From Manihot esculenta (Eukaryota; Streptophyta; Magnoliopsida; Malpighiales; Euphorbiaceae), in assembly GCF_001659605.2 (NCBI RefSeq), contig NC_035178.2:6831213-6895212 (forward strand): a stretch of 64,000 bases of DNA. The letters run 5' to 3'. The position numbers and the translations under genes are program-made. Positions 49,481 through 62,656 of this stretch are shown here, one piece after another. Each line of letters opens with the position of its first letter. Within the stretch, counting starts at the first letter, position 1. The notes beneath the pieces are model-generated. The model saw nothing but the letters and a program-made list of their open reading frames with translations, made no database searches and was not told the origin of the DNA.

Positions 49481-50034
49481 GTTTCATCCGCCGCCCCAGT
49501 GGACTGTGATCATTACACCAAGGAAACGCAGTATCCTTCGCCTCGCTTGACATCCCATCGTAAGCCCCACGTACTCGATCACCTTCATCATAGCCGTTAA
49601 AATTATATCGACGGTGATTATACCATCAAGTTAACCTACTGCAAGTACACGATAAACATGCTCTTCCAAATAGATCTGGCCCTTTGGATTCTGGAGTACC
49701 AGAGTGGGACAAGACATGGCCCACAGTTTTCAACGGTGATGAGGGCATGAGGAAAGTGAAAAAAGAAGTAAAAAATTTGAAATGGGTGGCACGTGCGGGC
49801 CTGCCACAGGAAAGCAAAAAGGGTAGAATCTAGATCCGACGACCACATCATATATCTCCGTCCAGACCGGGACCCACTTTAGATTAAATAGAACGGCTGA
49901 ACATTGAACCATTAGTTTCACCGTTAGATACTCATCAGGCGTCCCAGATTGAATCTCCCTCCCTCGTCCCCTCGCACCATAAATACATACTGAAACGCGC
50001 TCCGAAAGACTTTCTATTCTCTCCTTCAAAAAAC
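49481..50034 (+). promoter_or_regulatory. Promoter region of the MORN-repeat gene
   Basis: A GC-richer block ends in a TATA-like ccataaatacata near 49978-49990. This places transcription start near 50010-50030, about 200 bp before the ATG. An ACGT-core word gcacgtgc lies near 49790. Minus-strand ORFs at 49626-50029 overlap this block and show no domains. Confidence 0.45.
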
Positions 50035-50168
50035 ATGGAACTTTCTTTATAGTTTTTGTGTTTTTTGGAGTGTGCTAAGGTGCCCGGTGCGCCACCTGAG
50101 ATATGTCGACGGTGGGAACAGTTACATCAACGGTTATCAGAATCTCGAGGTACAGGACGGACAACTAG
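50035..50168 (+). promoter_or_regulatory. Two uORFs in the MORN gene leader
   Basis: uORF1 at 50035-50052 encodes MELSL. uORF2 at 50103-50168 encodes 21 residues (MSTVGTVTSTVIRISRYRTDN). Both close before the main ATG at 50233. If the leader starts near 50010, ribosomes must pass both, which predicts reduced or conditional translation. Confidence 0.45.
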
Positions 50169-50232
50169 GAGGTTTAAGGTGGGGGAATTTTAGACGGTGG
50201 AGATTGGATATCCTTCGGACCCACGCCTAGAA

Positions 50233-52468
50233 ATGGACGGCCAAAAAAGTCAAGCCAAGCTCACTAGAAATCATTCGTCTCTTCTCCGTTCATTACCCAC
50301 TGTCCGATCGTCCATCCACAGCCTAACTTCCGTAGCACAGAAGGACCTTATCAAACCGGAGCTGCAGCAGCTACAGCCGCAAAAGCAAGAATTAGACTGG
50401 AAAATAGGAGAAGAGAAAAGAAAGCCACACCGGTCAGGTTCAACTCCGAGAAGGACCAGTTCGGTCCGGTTCACACCTGTTCTCACTGTGGTTTCAATTT
50501 CTTTCTTTAGTCTCTTTTCAGTCTCCTTATTTTTCTTCTTTTATTTGAGAAGAGAAGAGATACCCACGTCAGAGAATCTTTTATTAGGTCTGATTTTCAT
50601 TGCTATAATCCTTTTCTTTGCAAGCAAGAACAAGAACTTAATCAACCAGAATTTGACCGTAATCAAGCAATTGTGGGAAGAAAACACGAAAAAACTCGGT
50701 GTTTCCACTTCAAGAACCAAATCGAAGCCGGTTCAATGGTTTATTGGTGAGTCAAATGCTGATAGCAGCAGCAAAATCGAGAAGGAGAAGAGGATAATAA
50801 GAGAAGGAGTGGAGTTCTATAGCAATGGGGATTTCTATGAAGGGGAATTTCACAAAGGGAAATGCAATGGCAGTGGGGTTTATAACTACTTTGTCAATGG
50901 GAGATATGAGGGTGATTGGATTGATGGGAGATATGATGGGTACGGGATAGAGAGCTGGGCAAGAGGGAGTAGATATAAAGGGCATTATAGACAAGGTCAA
51001 AGGCATGGATATGGGGTTTATAAGTTTTACACACGGGATTCTTATGCTGGCGAATGGTGCAATGGCCAGAGCCATGGTGTTGGCTTGCAGACTTGTTCCG
51101 ATGGAAGCTGCTACTTGGGTGAATTCAAGCGTGGCGTCAAGCATGGACTTGGGGTTTACCATTTCAGGTGATTTTCTTGCCATGCTCTTTTTTTTATTAT
51201 TCTATTATTATTTTTTAAATTTTATTTTGGATAACGTTAATTGCCTCTACTGTTTCAGAACTTCCCATGACTGACCAAACAGTCGAATTTGTCTTTGTAC
51301 TTCTGAAGATTATTTTTCATTGGTTGCTTGTGGGGTTTGCCATTTCAGGCTAAATAACTGATTTCTGTTTTATTATTAAAAAAAAATTAAAATTTTTGGG
51401 TACTATCATGTTGGATATGGGCGTACTGTTTAGACTGTTCATAATTAGTAAAGCTGTAAGAATTGTAGTTTTACGAATTACTTTTACAAATCCCTTGGAT
51501 ATGCAAATGAAAGTTGTTAATTAATTTCAGATGATCTATTGATAAAAGGGAGTTACCTTGTTTTTGCTTTTTCCGGTTGTTTATTTCACTTTTCAGTTTG
51601 GATCTCTTAGTGGTTTGCTTTCAAGGGTGTGATTAACAAAAGCGTAGACAATGGTGTATGTGATGAATTTCATGTTATATTTTGTTCTCTGCTATTATGT
51701 TTATAGTTTGATTAATGATTGTTTTGAATATTATAGTTGGAGTTAATAATTTTTTAACCGGTTAATATCTGAATGGATGTTGATGATCATTATTCGATCA
51801 GTTGGATATACAGTTATGGATGAAATTTAATTGTGCAAGTCCATTTTCTTTATGTATTTTACCGATTGTTATTTTGCAACTCAATGCTATTGCATTTTGA
51901 TGTGGTGGTGAACCAATGAACTTGTTGATTTTTTTTTATATGATCGGAAGTAATGAGGAAATTGATTGCATTGCAGAAATGGAGATAGATATGCTGGTGA
52001 ATATTTTGGAGACAAAATCCATGGCTTTGGTGTTTATCACTTTGCCAATGGCCACTGCTACGAAGGGTCATGGCATGAAGGCCGGAAGCAAGGTTATGGC
52101 ATGTATACTTTCAGAAATGGTGATGCAAAATGTGGTGAATGGGATCATGGCATCCTTAAGACCCCTATGCCTCTACTGACTGATTGTGTCCTCAGAGCTG
52201 TTCAGGTATTTGATCTAAACCCTCAATTTCACTTGTGAATACTCAGCCACAAATTATTGAATTCTTATCATGAACTTGATCATTTCATGTTTCTAAACTT
52301 CAGGCTGCTAGAAAAACAGCTGAAAGTGCGATTGTCCTTCGACGGGTGGATGAACTAGTTAACACGGCAGTTGAGGCTGCAAATAGAGCTGCCACTGCTG
52401 CTAGAGTTGTTGCTGTAAAAGCTGTTCAAAACCGAATGGATGGCAAATTTTGTGATACAAATGTGTAA
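50233..52468 (+). CDS. Membrane-anchored MORN-repeat protein
   Basis: Three exons (50233-51167, 51977-52205, 52304-52468) join in frame to 442 residues. The Ser/Arg/Gln-rich N-terminus (1-80) is followed by two hydrophobic segments (about 82-105 and 114-130), then a charged linker. At least seven tandem MORN repeats (about 195-365) follow, for example YSNGDFYEGEFHKGKCNGSG and RNGDRYAGEYFGDKIHGFGV, plus a degenerate eighth. The tail is Ala-rich and helical (ARKTAESAIVLRR ... AVEAANRAATAARVVAV). MORN repeats bind membranes or lipids or act as protein scaffolds. Plant members are often annotated as 'SET7/9 family' because of these repeats, but there is no SET domain here, so methyltransferase activity is not expected. 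ATG 50233 is the first in-frame ATG; the frame upstream is open but lacks one. It is probably the orthologue of At1g77660 (from memory). Confidence 0.88.
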
Positions 52469-54187
52469 GAGATTTCAGCTTTTCTCTGGAAAGTGTAAAT
52501 TTTTCTTCTTTTACTAATTTTTATGTACTTGGATGACAGTGGCCCGATGAGCAAAAGCTCGTCAGAGGTCTGAGAGTGTTTGAGGCCTCATTTATCACAC
52601 TGTAACTTGTAAATACACCCTTGTATATCAATGGAAGAGGCTACTTTGTCAAGCCGCTGCAGCCTGCATGTGTTTTAGACGGCTCTATTATTGTGCGTGG
52701 CACTAAATAATACCAATATGGTAGGGCTGATCTTAGCTTGTCTCTTATGGGTTGTAAGCGTTATCCACTGAGAACAAACAATATGAGAGAGCCGTGCTCG
52801 TGCTGTGCATGTCTAAGAGCTTGGATGGCTACGAAGTTGGAAAGAAAAAGACACAAGCCAATCAAATAATGGTTTTGGAGTGGGCTGATTTGCTGGTTCT
52901 CTAAACGCTCGCCAGATATGATCATGAATGGATTTTATTTTCAGATCCTTTTTCTAATTAAACAGAAACCCAAAAAGAAAGAAAAAAGGAAAACACACTT
53001 CTTCCTTTCAAATTTAACTGAGATTGGCAAAGAATTCTTCTTAAAATGGATATGTGATTGTGAAGGAAGAGTTTGAATTTTAATCAAAAGGCTGAGATAA
53101 ATCAACCAAAGGTGTTGGTGCCTACTTGATGCTTTCTAATTTTTTATATTTTAGAAAAAAAATGAAAGAAATTATCAGCAGATCCAACAGTCACAAGATA
53201 CCAATTGCTAGAAACCAGAAAAGATGGGAGAGATCTAGCTAGGCAATAGTCCCACTTGCATACATCTGCCATTCAATGCACTATTGAAATGCAAGTATAA
53301 ACTAGTCCATTTTATGCTGAGAAAGCATGTGGGATAGTGTTGGGTGTTGATATGCAAAGCACATGATGATGATGATGTGGTGAGTGTGGGGTTAGGGTTC
53401 CTTTACTTGTGTCCAAAATCATATGTAGCTTTCATGCATGCTATGCTGGATCCACATTCTCTCTTTCCATGTATTTATTTTCTAGTTAATAGGTATTGTA
53501 CCAAAAAGAAAGTAAAATTTATTAATTTTAAATATAATTTTAATTACTTTAAGTATATTAATTATATTTTAAAACCATATGAAAATAAAAAAATAACCTA
53601 TTTTTGTTGGACAGAGAAAATATATGATATAAGCTTATTTTAAGTAAATTAATTATTATTAAATATTTATATTAAAGATATATACAATTTAATAATTGTC
53701 TAACTTAATTTCATATAAATAGTATTGTGAAGTAGTCCAAACACTAATTACGACTAAACACTTCTTAGGTGAAGTAGTCCAAAAATACATTATTACTCAT
53801 TTAATTTAATTTTATTATTTTTTCTGATTAAAGAAAAATGAGTGAACGAGGGAGATGGAGAAAGGATGAAGTATTGATTACGTGGAATCATTAATTAGAT
53901 ATAATAATAATAATAATTTGTTAGTTATATAAATCTGGCAAACCCTATGATTCGGCTCAAATAGAGCAATATGGCAATTTTAAAATAAAAAACAGAATAT
54001 TTGAGAATACCAAGAAATATAGATTTACTTAAAAAAGAAATTGAAAGTTGGGTTCATTGTGATTTTGAAATATTTTATGCAGAAGCAGCAGATGTTTGAT
54101 TCTTGCATTCATTACGATCACTATCTCTTGCCTTATCCTGTCCTTTTCCTATCAATCTAGATTTTCATTCTTTTTTTTTTTCTTTCA

Positions 54188-54226
<39 letters not shown>
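54188..54226 (+). repeat. ATT trinucleotide microsatellite
   Basis: About 13 perfect ATT units. Overlapping tyrosine- or leucine-rich ORFs are artefacts of the repeat. Confidence 0.9.
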
Positions 54227-54300
54227 TTCTCCATATTCATTTAGTTTTTTTTATCAACTATTTATTATACAAATTTATGAGTAATTTTTAATATGTGTGA

Positions 54301-54700
54301 TGAAAGCTGAATTTCTTACATTCGAATTAAAATCGAGATTGAAGAAGGAGAATGACTCAAAACCCATTAGAGCTCACCAATCAAACCGATCCATCAACAC
54401 ACCTTTTAATCCGCAATAGAAGTAAGCTAGATTGACCGAGATTCAGACTTGTGAAAAGAAAGTCTGACTCGTTTGATGTGACAGAAAGTAGAAGAGCATA
54501 TTTAATTATGCCGAGATCTTACCAACACACGCATTGAAGGAAAATTAAATGACCGTCTAACGAGAATGAACGGTTAAGTATGTTCATTCGTATAACTCTA
54601 CATGATAGAAATAAGTAGCAATGTATCAGGACGGGACAGTTGTGCATCACTAGAGAATATAAAAAAAATAAATAAAAAAGAGAGATGCAAATTTTTTAGA
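54301..54700 (+). mobile_element. Probable LTR-type element remnant related to the 302-720 island
   Basis: Non-coding, of ordinary complexity. It carries attaaatgaccgtctaac (about 54543), a stretch around gatagaaataagtag, and gacagttgtgcatcactag (54635-54653), followed by aatataaaaa. Order and spacing match the island at 302-720, with mostly C/T and A/G differences. I infer a decayed repeat-family member in the same orientation. Confidence 0.45.
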
Positions 54701-57700
54701 CTAAATTTACACATACTCAAAATCTTATTTTTTTCTCTAGATTAAATTTAAACGCACTCAAAATATTATTTTTTTTAATTTTAGAATATTAATATATTTA
54801 TTCAATTCTACAAATTAATAGCGACTATATATATAATTACTTGAATCACCAGAAAAAAAAAACTTTAACAATAAATTATCTTTAAAATTGTATTCCAACC
54901 TGTGATTAATTTTAGAAGAGAGAAGTAATAAATAAATAATAATTAATTAAGAGTATGAATAAAAGAATGGGCAGTGGTGAGTGTGATGTATTAATATAGA
55001 TATGTAGGGTAAAGCCCCACTCTCCAGTGTATGAGGTCTCTTTCTAACCAAGTAGATTTGCATGGGACTTTGGTTAAGTCACCTCATGGATCAGTCTGAA
55101 TTCATAAATGGCCTTCCTAAATCTCTGCTCCTCCCTTTCCACATCGAAAGGCTTTAGGGTTTACATCATCAAAAGCTTCCTTTGCTCTATCTACATTTAA
55201 AAATTAAAATATCAATATTTATGTATAAGTTTTAAATTTCAAGAGTTATAAAAATCAAATTACAATAAATAAAATTACAATTAAAATTATAATTGACAAA
55301 ATCAGTTGCTCGATCTAATATAAAAAATAAAAGAAAAATATTCACCTCTTAGTAGTTTTTTTTTATATATATCTTTACTAACTTTAAATTATTTAATATT
55401 AATATATAAAAAATGACGATTTAAAAAGTATTTTAAATAAATTATTATAAATTTTTCAAAAATTAAAGTTATTAATTACTCAAACCAAAGATGCCAGCAA
55501 CATGCAAATGTCTACCAAAACCAAAAAATAAGTTATTACAATATCAAACAAAAACGAACAACAAAGACGTCCAGTCCTGATAGCATAGTGAATTAAATAG
55601 TGGGCCTTCATTTTGCTGGCCGAGGATAGGAGACGCGACATGTCGTTTGCAAGTGTTGGTTTGGGTCATGAGTCCGTTAATCCTAGGTTTCTTAGGCATA
55701 GCGGGTCCGGCCCAAGTTTGAACCCAATTTTGATTTCTTTCCCTTGGGAATTAATATGCAAGGTGGATCGCTCATTGAGTTAACCTCCCATCAAATCAGA
55801 CTCTCCGTTAGCATGAGTGAACAAATTTCCAAATTCTATGCAGCAATCAAATTGATTTGAACCTTGTCATGAATGATCTTTCCATCAATTTGAGAGTTCA
55901 CTTCCAAGGACCACCTTGTATACGGCAACCTAGTTCGCATCCCAGTTTCCGACCGCAGCATAACCCATCGAGTTCCGGTTGCAAAGAAGTGCAAACCTAA
56001 ATTAAAATTGAAGGCTTCTAACCAATGGCCTAAGTAATCATATCATAGAGATGAGGAAGGCAGATCACCCGGGTGGAGTTAGTAAGAAATTTAATCATAT
56101 CACAAATATGTTGGTCATGGAAGCTTTGGCTTGTCATGAAGCAATTTTGTTGATAAAGCAGCAGGAATTGTAGGACTCTTTTCTGTGTATAAATATGTGT
56201 CCAGACAATCAAAGAGACTGCAAGAACCAGCTAGATTAAGGCTTCAAGAATCGGCTAATTTGATCTTGCCAAAAAAAAAAAAAAGCCTAGATCTCTTTCT
56301 TTGACACACGCAAGAGCTTTGAGAGATTGAGTATCAGAATTTCAATCATTTAAACTATGCACTTTTCTTTTCCATTATAAAGAAAAATAAAATTCCCATA
56401 ACTCCAATTATTAAAACTTGTATTTTCCTAATTATTATTATTTTTAAATCTATTTAATTAACGTGAAATTTTTTGTACTCTTCCACCTGAATTAATTCTA
56501 TCAAAACCAACAAGGCTACACATGGTGGCTGTTTGCAAAACACCCAATATGGGAATGAGATTGTTTCTTCAGAGAAACCATGTGATTAAAGTCCCTGTGA
56601 ATTCATGTATATAGACATATAAATGTAATATAATTAATTTTTTATCGTAATATTTTCAATTTATTGAATTAAAATTAAATTATATTCATATTAAATCGGT
56701 ATATATATTTGCTACTATATGAACAAAACAAGAGGTAGTGAATTATAGGATCGATTGAAGCTTTTTAGAACACATGATGTGTTGTGAATTTGTCATTTAG
56801 GTGCATATATGCAATGTTATTACACACTCAAAATCAGACAACAACAAACACTGGTGATGTGGGACCTTAACCCAAAAGTGGGTCCACTTGAATTCTATCC
56901 ACTCATGGCCCAAAATCCCACATTTCCAAATTCCAAGCAACCAAAAATCTAGCCAGTAATGTGGCCCTAGTGAAGGTCCTTAAAAAGGTCACATACAATG
57001 TAGAAACTGTGCAAGAAAACAAGCTGAGGAATGGGACACCATCACCATTCCCTTAACCCATTTGCACTAGAGGACATCTCATGTGCAATATTTTCTTGGC
57101 TTAAGCTACCCTTTGGACCATGCATTCAATTCTAAGTTTGGCTAAAAAGTAAATGTTTGTGTTCAATCCACGTAAAAAATTGATTAGACGTTACATATAT
57201 ACTTTTGTTATATCATAAGATTTCTGTTTAATTCTAAATTTATAATAATTTTGTTTTGAGATCAGACATAACTATTGATTTACCGACACTCATTGTTGTA
57301 ATAATACAATGTACGCACTACGAGGTATATGGAATTTATCGATTTCTGTTGTTATTTCGGTGTGTAAAGATGATGTACAATATGCAAGTTGACTCTCAGG
57401 TGAAGGTGATGAGTTCCAGATTGAAGGAAGGAACATGACATGTTCTAAACCCAACAGCTAATCTTTCTTGGATTTACATTTGAAAACTATAATCAAGATG
57501 TCCCTTTTTTTAACTGCAGAGATGGCTTCAAGTTTCCATAACCTCTGTGCTTAATTTGTTTGCTCATATAATCTTTAATACTTCACCTGGCAAATCTCTC
57601 TAAAGTCGCATGAAACTGTTGAAATTAAAAATAATTTTCCACCTTTAATCTTATTCAATTACAACACACTCTTGAATAATTTGATAGTACATAAAAATTT

Positions 57701-57937
57701 CAATATATATAAAATCCCACATGAGAGAGTCCAAAAAAATGTCTCCTGCCCCATGTGAGTCTCTCTTTCTCACCTAAATCAAACACTAGCATATGAACTT
57801 GTAGGTCACTTTGTCAGTAATGTCTTGAAGCAACAGCAGATGAAGATTGAACATTGAAGAATAATCAATATGTGAATTAATGGACAAAAAGAATGAAATG
57901 GATTGGCTTGAGAAATGAAAATCTCGTAACTACTATA

Positions 57938-58606
57938 CTATTCTGCAAAGCTCCATAGACGAATATCACCTTCATAAAAATCATCCATCATAGTCATTGG
58001 TGGATTCAACATTTGATCCAGAAATTTGGGTGATTGCAGTTCTTCAAAGTTGTACCATGAGTCGTCTAGCATTGGAATCGTCTCACTGTAGCTTCCAAGA
58101 GATTGCACTAGCGACACATCTTCATCAAGTTGATCAGAGAAAGTGGAAGATATTGATGATGAAGGTGAAGGAGATGAGGAAAAAGAAGAGGGAAGAGGTG
58201 GTGATGATACTGATGGGGTGGCAGGGGTGGGGGAGGAGGCAGTGGCGGCGGCGGCGGCATTGCCCATGAAACTATTAGCGGCAGCTGCAGCCACTTTTTG
58301 AATGGACTTAGGAGACATAACAGTGTCAGGAATATAATGAGAAGAAGTGATAGGGAAGTTGAGATTGGCTGAAGAGCCCTTAAGGCATAAAAGTGCAGCA
58401 TCGTAGGCTCTTGCAGCAGCTTCAGGAGTAGAATAAGAACCTAACCAAATTCTTACTTTCTGATTCGGTGCCCTTATCTCTGAAACCCATGAGCCCCAGC
58501 TTCTCATTCTCACTCCCTTGTACTTCTTCTTGTTTGCTGCTGCTGGTGAAGTTGCTGCCATTGCCTTTGACGTCCCCGACTGGATCTTGTTCTCAGGCTT
58601 CACCAT
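57938..58606 (-). CDS. AP2/ERF transcription factor, ERF013-like (DREB-type group II)
   Basis: An intronless minus-strand gene of 222 residues. A single AP2 domain spans about residues 29-86 ([20 protein letters not shown] ... [18 protein letters not shown]). The [20 protein letters not shown] sequence and the [13 protein letters not shown] ending are typical of the ERF012/013/014 branch. The middle is Ala-, Ser- and Pro-rich low complexity. The C-terminus is acidic with aromatic residues ([19 protein letters not shown]) and is a possible activation domain. The protein should bind GCC-box or DRE-like promoter elements in the nucleus. A basic KKK stretch before the AP2 domain may aid import. 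The position fits Arabidopsis At1g77640 (ERF013, from memory). Confidence 0.92.
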   Translation of the reverse strand: MVKPENKIQSGTSKAMAATSPAAANKKKYKGVRMRSWGSWVSEIRAPNQKVRIWLGSYSTPEAAARAYDAALLCLKGSSANLNFPITSSHYIPDTVMSPKSIQKVAAAAANSFMGNAAAAATASSPTPATPSVSSPPLPSSFSSSPSPSSSISSTFSDQLDEDVSLVQSLGSYSETIPMLDDSWYNFEELQSPKFLDQMLNPPMTMMDDFYEGDIRLWSFAE

Positions 58607-58822
58607 TTAGGAACTATCTAGCTAGCTAGAGATGAAAAACGTAGTAGGAAAAAAAAAAAAAAAGATCAAGGCTTTTTCTTAATGAAAAAAGGGCTCTTGA
58701 TCTCTTCTTCTTCTTCTTCTTCTGTGTTTTGATACTGTTTGGTTTAGCTTGAATTCTTGTTCTTTTGAAAGATGAGGAAGAAAAAATGAGATGCGAACTG
58801 AAAATGAGAGACAATGAATTGG

Positions 58823-58830
58823 TATATATA
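58823..58830 (-). promoter_or_regulatory. TATA box of the ERF gene
   Basis: On the minus strand tatatata lies about 220 bp upstream of the ATG at 58606. The leader between contains a CTT/GAA-type simple repeat (about 58703-58722) and an A/T homopolymer run near 58651-58664. Confidence 0.5.
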
Positions 58831-61800
58831 GATGGGTTGGAGTGAAGGGGCTGAATTTTATATTTATATAAGTTTATGGAAAATTTTCCTGGTAAACAAA
58901 CAGTACATGGTAGTTCCACACTCTCAATGTAAAATGGGTGACAGATATTTTGAAGCTCATATTCATAAACATGGAAAAGAATTCAAAATTTTATTTATTT
59001 ATTTATGTTCCTCAATAACTCGATGGATTTCTTTGAAATTGACTTGTCTGTCCTGGCATGGTCAAACCCATTAATGCCAGATAATTAAGTCACATCAGCA
59101 ATAAATAAATAAATATATAATAATGATTATGTGAAGAAAGAAATGCATGACTGCACTCAACCCACTTGCTAAAGCTTACTATTTTTCTTTCTGTAAAATG
59201 TATTAATTGTGGGTATTAATTTTCTCAAATAAAGAGTTTTAATTGTGTATCAGATTAGCTAGAGGACTTTGAAATAGTCAAGCAAATTATTTTAACCACA
59301 CAATGATCTTTACCACTTATGTCACAGGATTTTGGGAAGGTGGGCATGCTATGACTAATATTGTTTTTTGAATTTTCTTTTTATTGAGTGGAAAAACCTA
59401 GAAAGGGCATGATTTTCCGAAGACAGACATTGTAAACCAATAGGAGAAAAGGAATTGAATGATTATCAACTCACATGCACAAATGAAAAAAACCAGCACT
59501 ATTATTTCTAAAATGCCTTGCTTTTTTTCTGATAAAATTAATTCTCCAAAATAAAACAACAAAATGGCAAATGGGTATTTCCCAAAATCTCATTAATTTT
59601 GAAAAGTCAATTTATGTTGCAGTTTTTTTTTAAGTATTTCTATAAAAGAGAGAGAACATAGGATTCTGTTGAGTAGGCAACTTCCAGGAACTGCAGGGTG
59701 CATGATGCCTGGTTTTATAGGTTATGAAGTAGGAGTGAGGTACAGTTAATTAAATAATTAAAATTAATTAGAACAGTAAATGTATGGCGAAAGCATAATA
59801 CAGAAAGAGAGAAACAGCTGTTGCTGCTCTGTCATTCAATGCAATCTCCAAAACCGCGTCTTATGGAAATGGAAGTTTCGGATTTCATAAGAAAAAACTA
59901 TCTATCGCTATCAAGACAGACGCATTGCTCAACTGTCTCTTTCTTCTCTAAGATTTTACCTTACGCTGTATGTGAAAGATAATTAGCTTGACTATAACAA
60001 AATATTTTTTAATGATAAAATTATAATTTTTAAATTTAAAAAAAAATTAACAAAATGATTGAATGTAAAAATAAAAGTATGGAACTAATAAGTTTTAATA
60101 TATAATTTAGTATCTATCTCATATCTATAATAAAAAAAAATTAGAGCTTTAAATTCTAATAATTCTTCTCATTTATAGATATTTAATTTATTACAAAAAA
60201 TTATTAATAAAACCAACCAATATTAATATTATACTTTTAAAATTCTATCACATGAATACTTGAAAACCATATCAACTTCCTTTACCTTTAATTTAACCAT
60301 AGGAATAATAAAATCAATAAAAAACTCTCAAATTTAATTTAATTTAATTTAATAATAAATAAACCTAAATAAATCTAAAAATATCAGATTTTATTTCCCA
60401 TTCCTATTTGAAAAAATAAATCAATGAAGAATTGATTTCTTCAATGTGTGAAAAAGATTAGTGTCGTCAATCCGTACTATTTCTCTCCATTCTCCCCTCT
60501 TTCACCTGTTCCCTTCACATCTTCTATTTATGAACACAAACGTAAAAATCACAATTACAAGAAAACCCTTCTTCTTTAATGTGGTTATTTGTTATTATTT
60601 TTTTAATATTTAAGCTCTAAATATATATATACCCATTAAAATAATTTGATGAATATTTTTTATATAAAAGAATATTATATATAGATGTATTTTAATAACC
60701 TATAAAATCACCAGGTGGGCGGCAGTACCATTCACATTAATTTTTAATTAAAATAATTAATAAATACGTTGTCTATTCTTAATTTAAGCAAAACAGATCA
60801 CATGTTCATGCCACACTCCCTCCTAATCTTTGTTTATTATTAAGATTTGTCAGAAATTAAGGCATATGACAATGGATTTTGTTTGTTGGAAGTTATAAGG
60901 AAATTTCTATAGCATATATAATTTATTTTATTTTAAGGGTTTTTGCTAATACATAGCTCAATAGGCTTGACCTTTTGAGCTTTGACACAAAGGTTAATCA
61001 ACAATTGCCATCCATTTCACACTAGTTCACCATTGGTGTGCCAAATCAAAGGTTTATGTTTAGGACAGTGGAATGGAACTGGGAAGACTTGAAATTAGCA
61101 TTGTAATTTCCAAGGAATATAATTTAATTTCTAGACACAAGCAAGGTCAAATGAATTTTATATCTTCTTCCTTGCCAGTTTAAAAGTCTCATAATTGATG
61201 CAATTGATTCCCTGATATCTAATGAAAAGTCCCCACCAGAGAATTAAACAACAAGGATCATAAATGAAGATTCAAAGCTACTTCTCTTCCATTTACCAAA
61301 CTGGACAGATTGTATTTGTAATGTACTTGCAACTTGCAAGTTTCCTCGAGAATGTACCTCTGGCTCACCGTACCCATAATCCTTCCGTACCTCGCATATA
61401 TCGATAAAAGCAACATGTTACATTAATGGTGATGATACTCACTATGATTATAATAGTATTAGTATAGAATTAAAAGGGTTGAGGAGTCTTTGCAGCCAGC
61501 AGGAATTGTAGGACTAGATGGGTAGAAGCCAAAAGCCAGATGGCAAAATAGACCCTTGTCACTTCCTAATCAATGCAGGACACATGGAAGAAATGGGTAT
61601 GGGCGAATTAGGAAGGTGCAATGAAGGTTATTAAAGTGTTGGAGGATGAAGAGGCAAGATCCATCAGGGTAAGGTTTTCATCAGAGAAGAATCAAATCTC
61701 AAATCCTCTGTTTCTGATAGATATGGAGATAAAATGAAACTTCCAGGAAAAACTAGAAAAGGGTATCTTTCACAACCACCATATCCATAGTAATGGCTAA

Positions 61801-62650
61801 CGCAATGCTTTGATCAAAATAAATATATATTATCTTTGAGGGGGTGAACTTGTTGACCTAACTCTTTTAATTATCAGGTATGCTCATGGTTTTTAAAATC
61901 GTTTGCATTATGTTTTTGGACGGATTCTGGAGGAAATACGTCCTGGCATGGAATGGAATACCGACATTTCATAGATTTTGGACATGATATACAAGAATAA
62001 CAGATTCAGCAGTGAGGAGATGGAATTTTGTTCCAAGTACCTTTCACCACCAGTGCCACAGTCCTGGTCCTGGATCAAACAGACGGTGCTCTTATCTTAT
62101 CTTGTAATGGTGCATTGGCTTTGGATAGTCCAAGCTCAGCGTCAAACTGCTGTTGCAAGTTGCAAGTAGCTTCCAGAAGAAACATTATCTCCTATTCAGT
62201 AATTGCAAAGTGAACGGTGACCATGTGCATATCAATACCGGATATAGCTACAAGGTTTTCAAAATAAATACAAGCAAGACTATGTATCATACCGTCATTG
62301 CATCCATACACTGATACAATAGCTATATGAATCTAGGCATACACTAAATCACACAATCACAGTATAAATGAAAAAAGAAAAAAATATGTAAAATTTATGT
62401 AATTCGATCATAATGTCCACATTCACAAGCAAAACATTGGTAAAAGTTCCACTATAATAATATCCAAGAGTATTTCTTAAAATTTTCATAATACTATCAT
62501 AATAAATCTTATAAAATATTATTTGGAATTCTAACGAAGAACTTTTCATGTTGAAATACAATTCAGGCCATAAAAAATATATATTTGAAATTTAAGCCAT
62601 ATAAAGTAAGTACAATCTCTTATGGGTCCTTTCTCAATTATCTGCCATAT
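58831..62650. other. Intergenic AT-rich DNA
   Basis: No gene is supported. Two overlapping 60-codon ORFs at 61978-62213 on the plus strand lie in balanced-composition sequence but have no recognisable domain and no clear splice partners. Confidence 0.5.
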
Positions 62651-62656
62651 GCATAA

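Larger units (their letters stand above)
52469..57937. other. Intergenic between the MORN and ERF genes
   Basis: I see no supportable gene. Contents include the MORN-gene 3' flank, AT-rich DNA, an ATT microsatellite (54188-54226), a probable repeat remnant (54301-54700), and a more balanced stretch at 55560-56340 without an ORF or recognised RNA. The region 56800-57130 is mixed-composition non-coding DNA. Confidence 0.5.
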
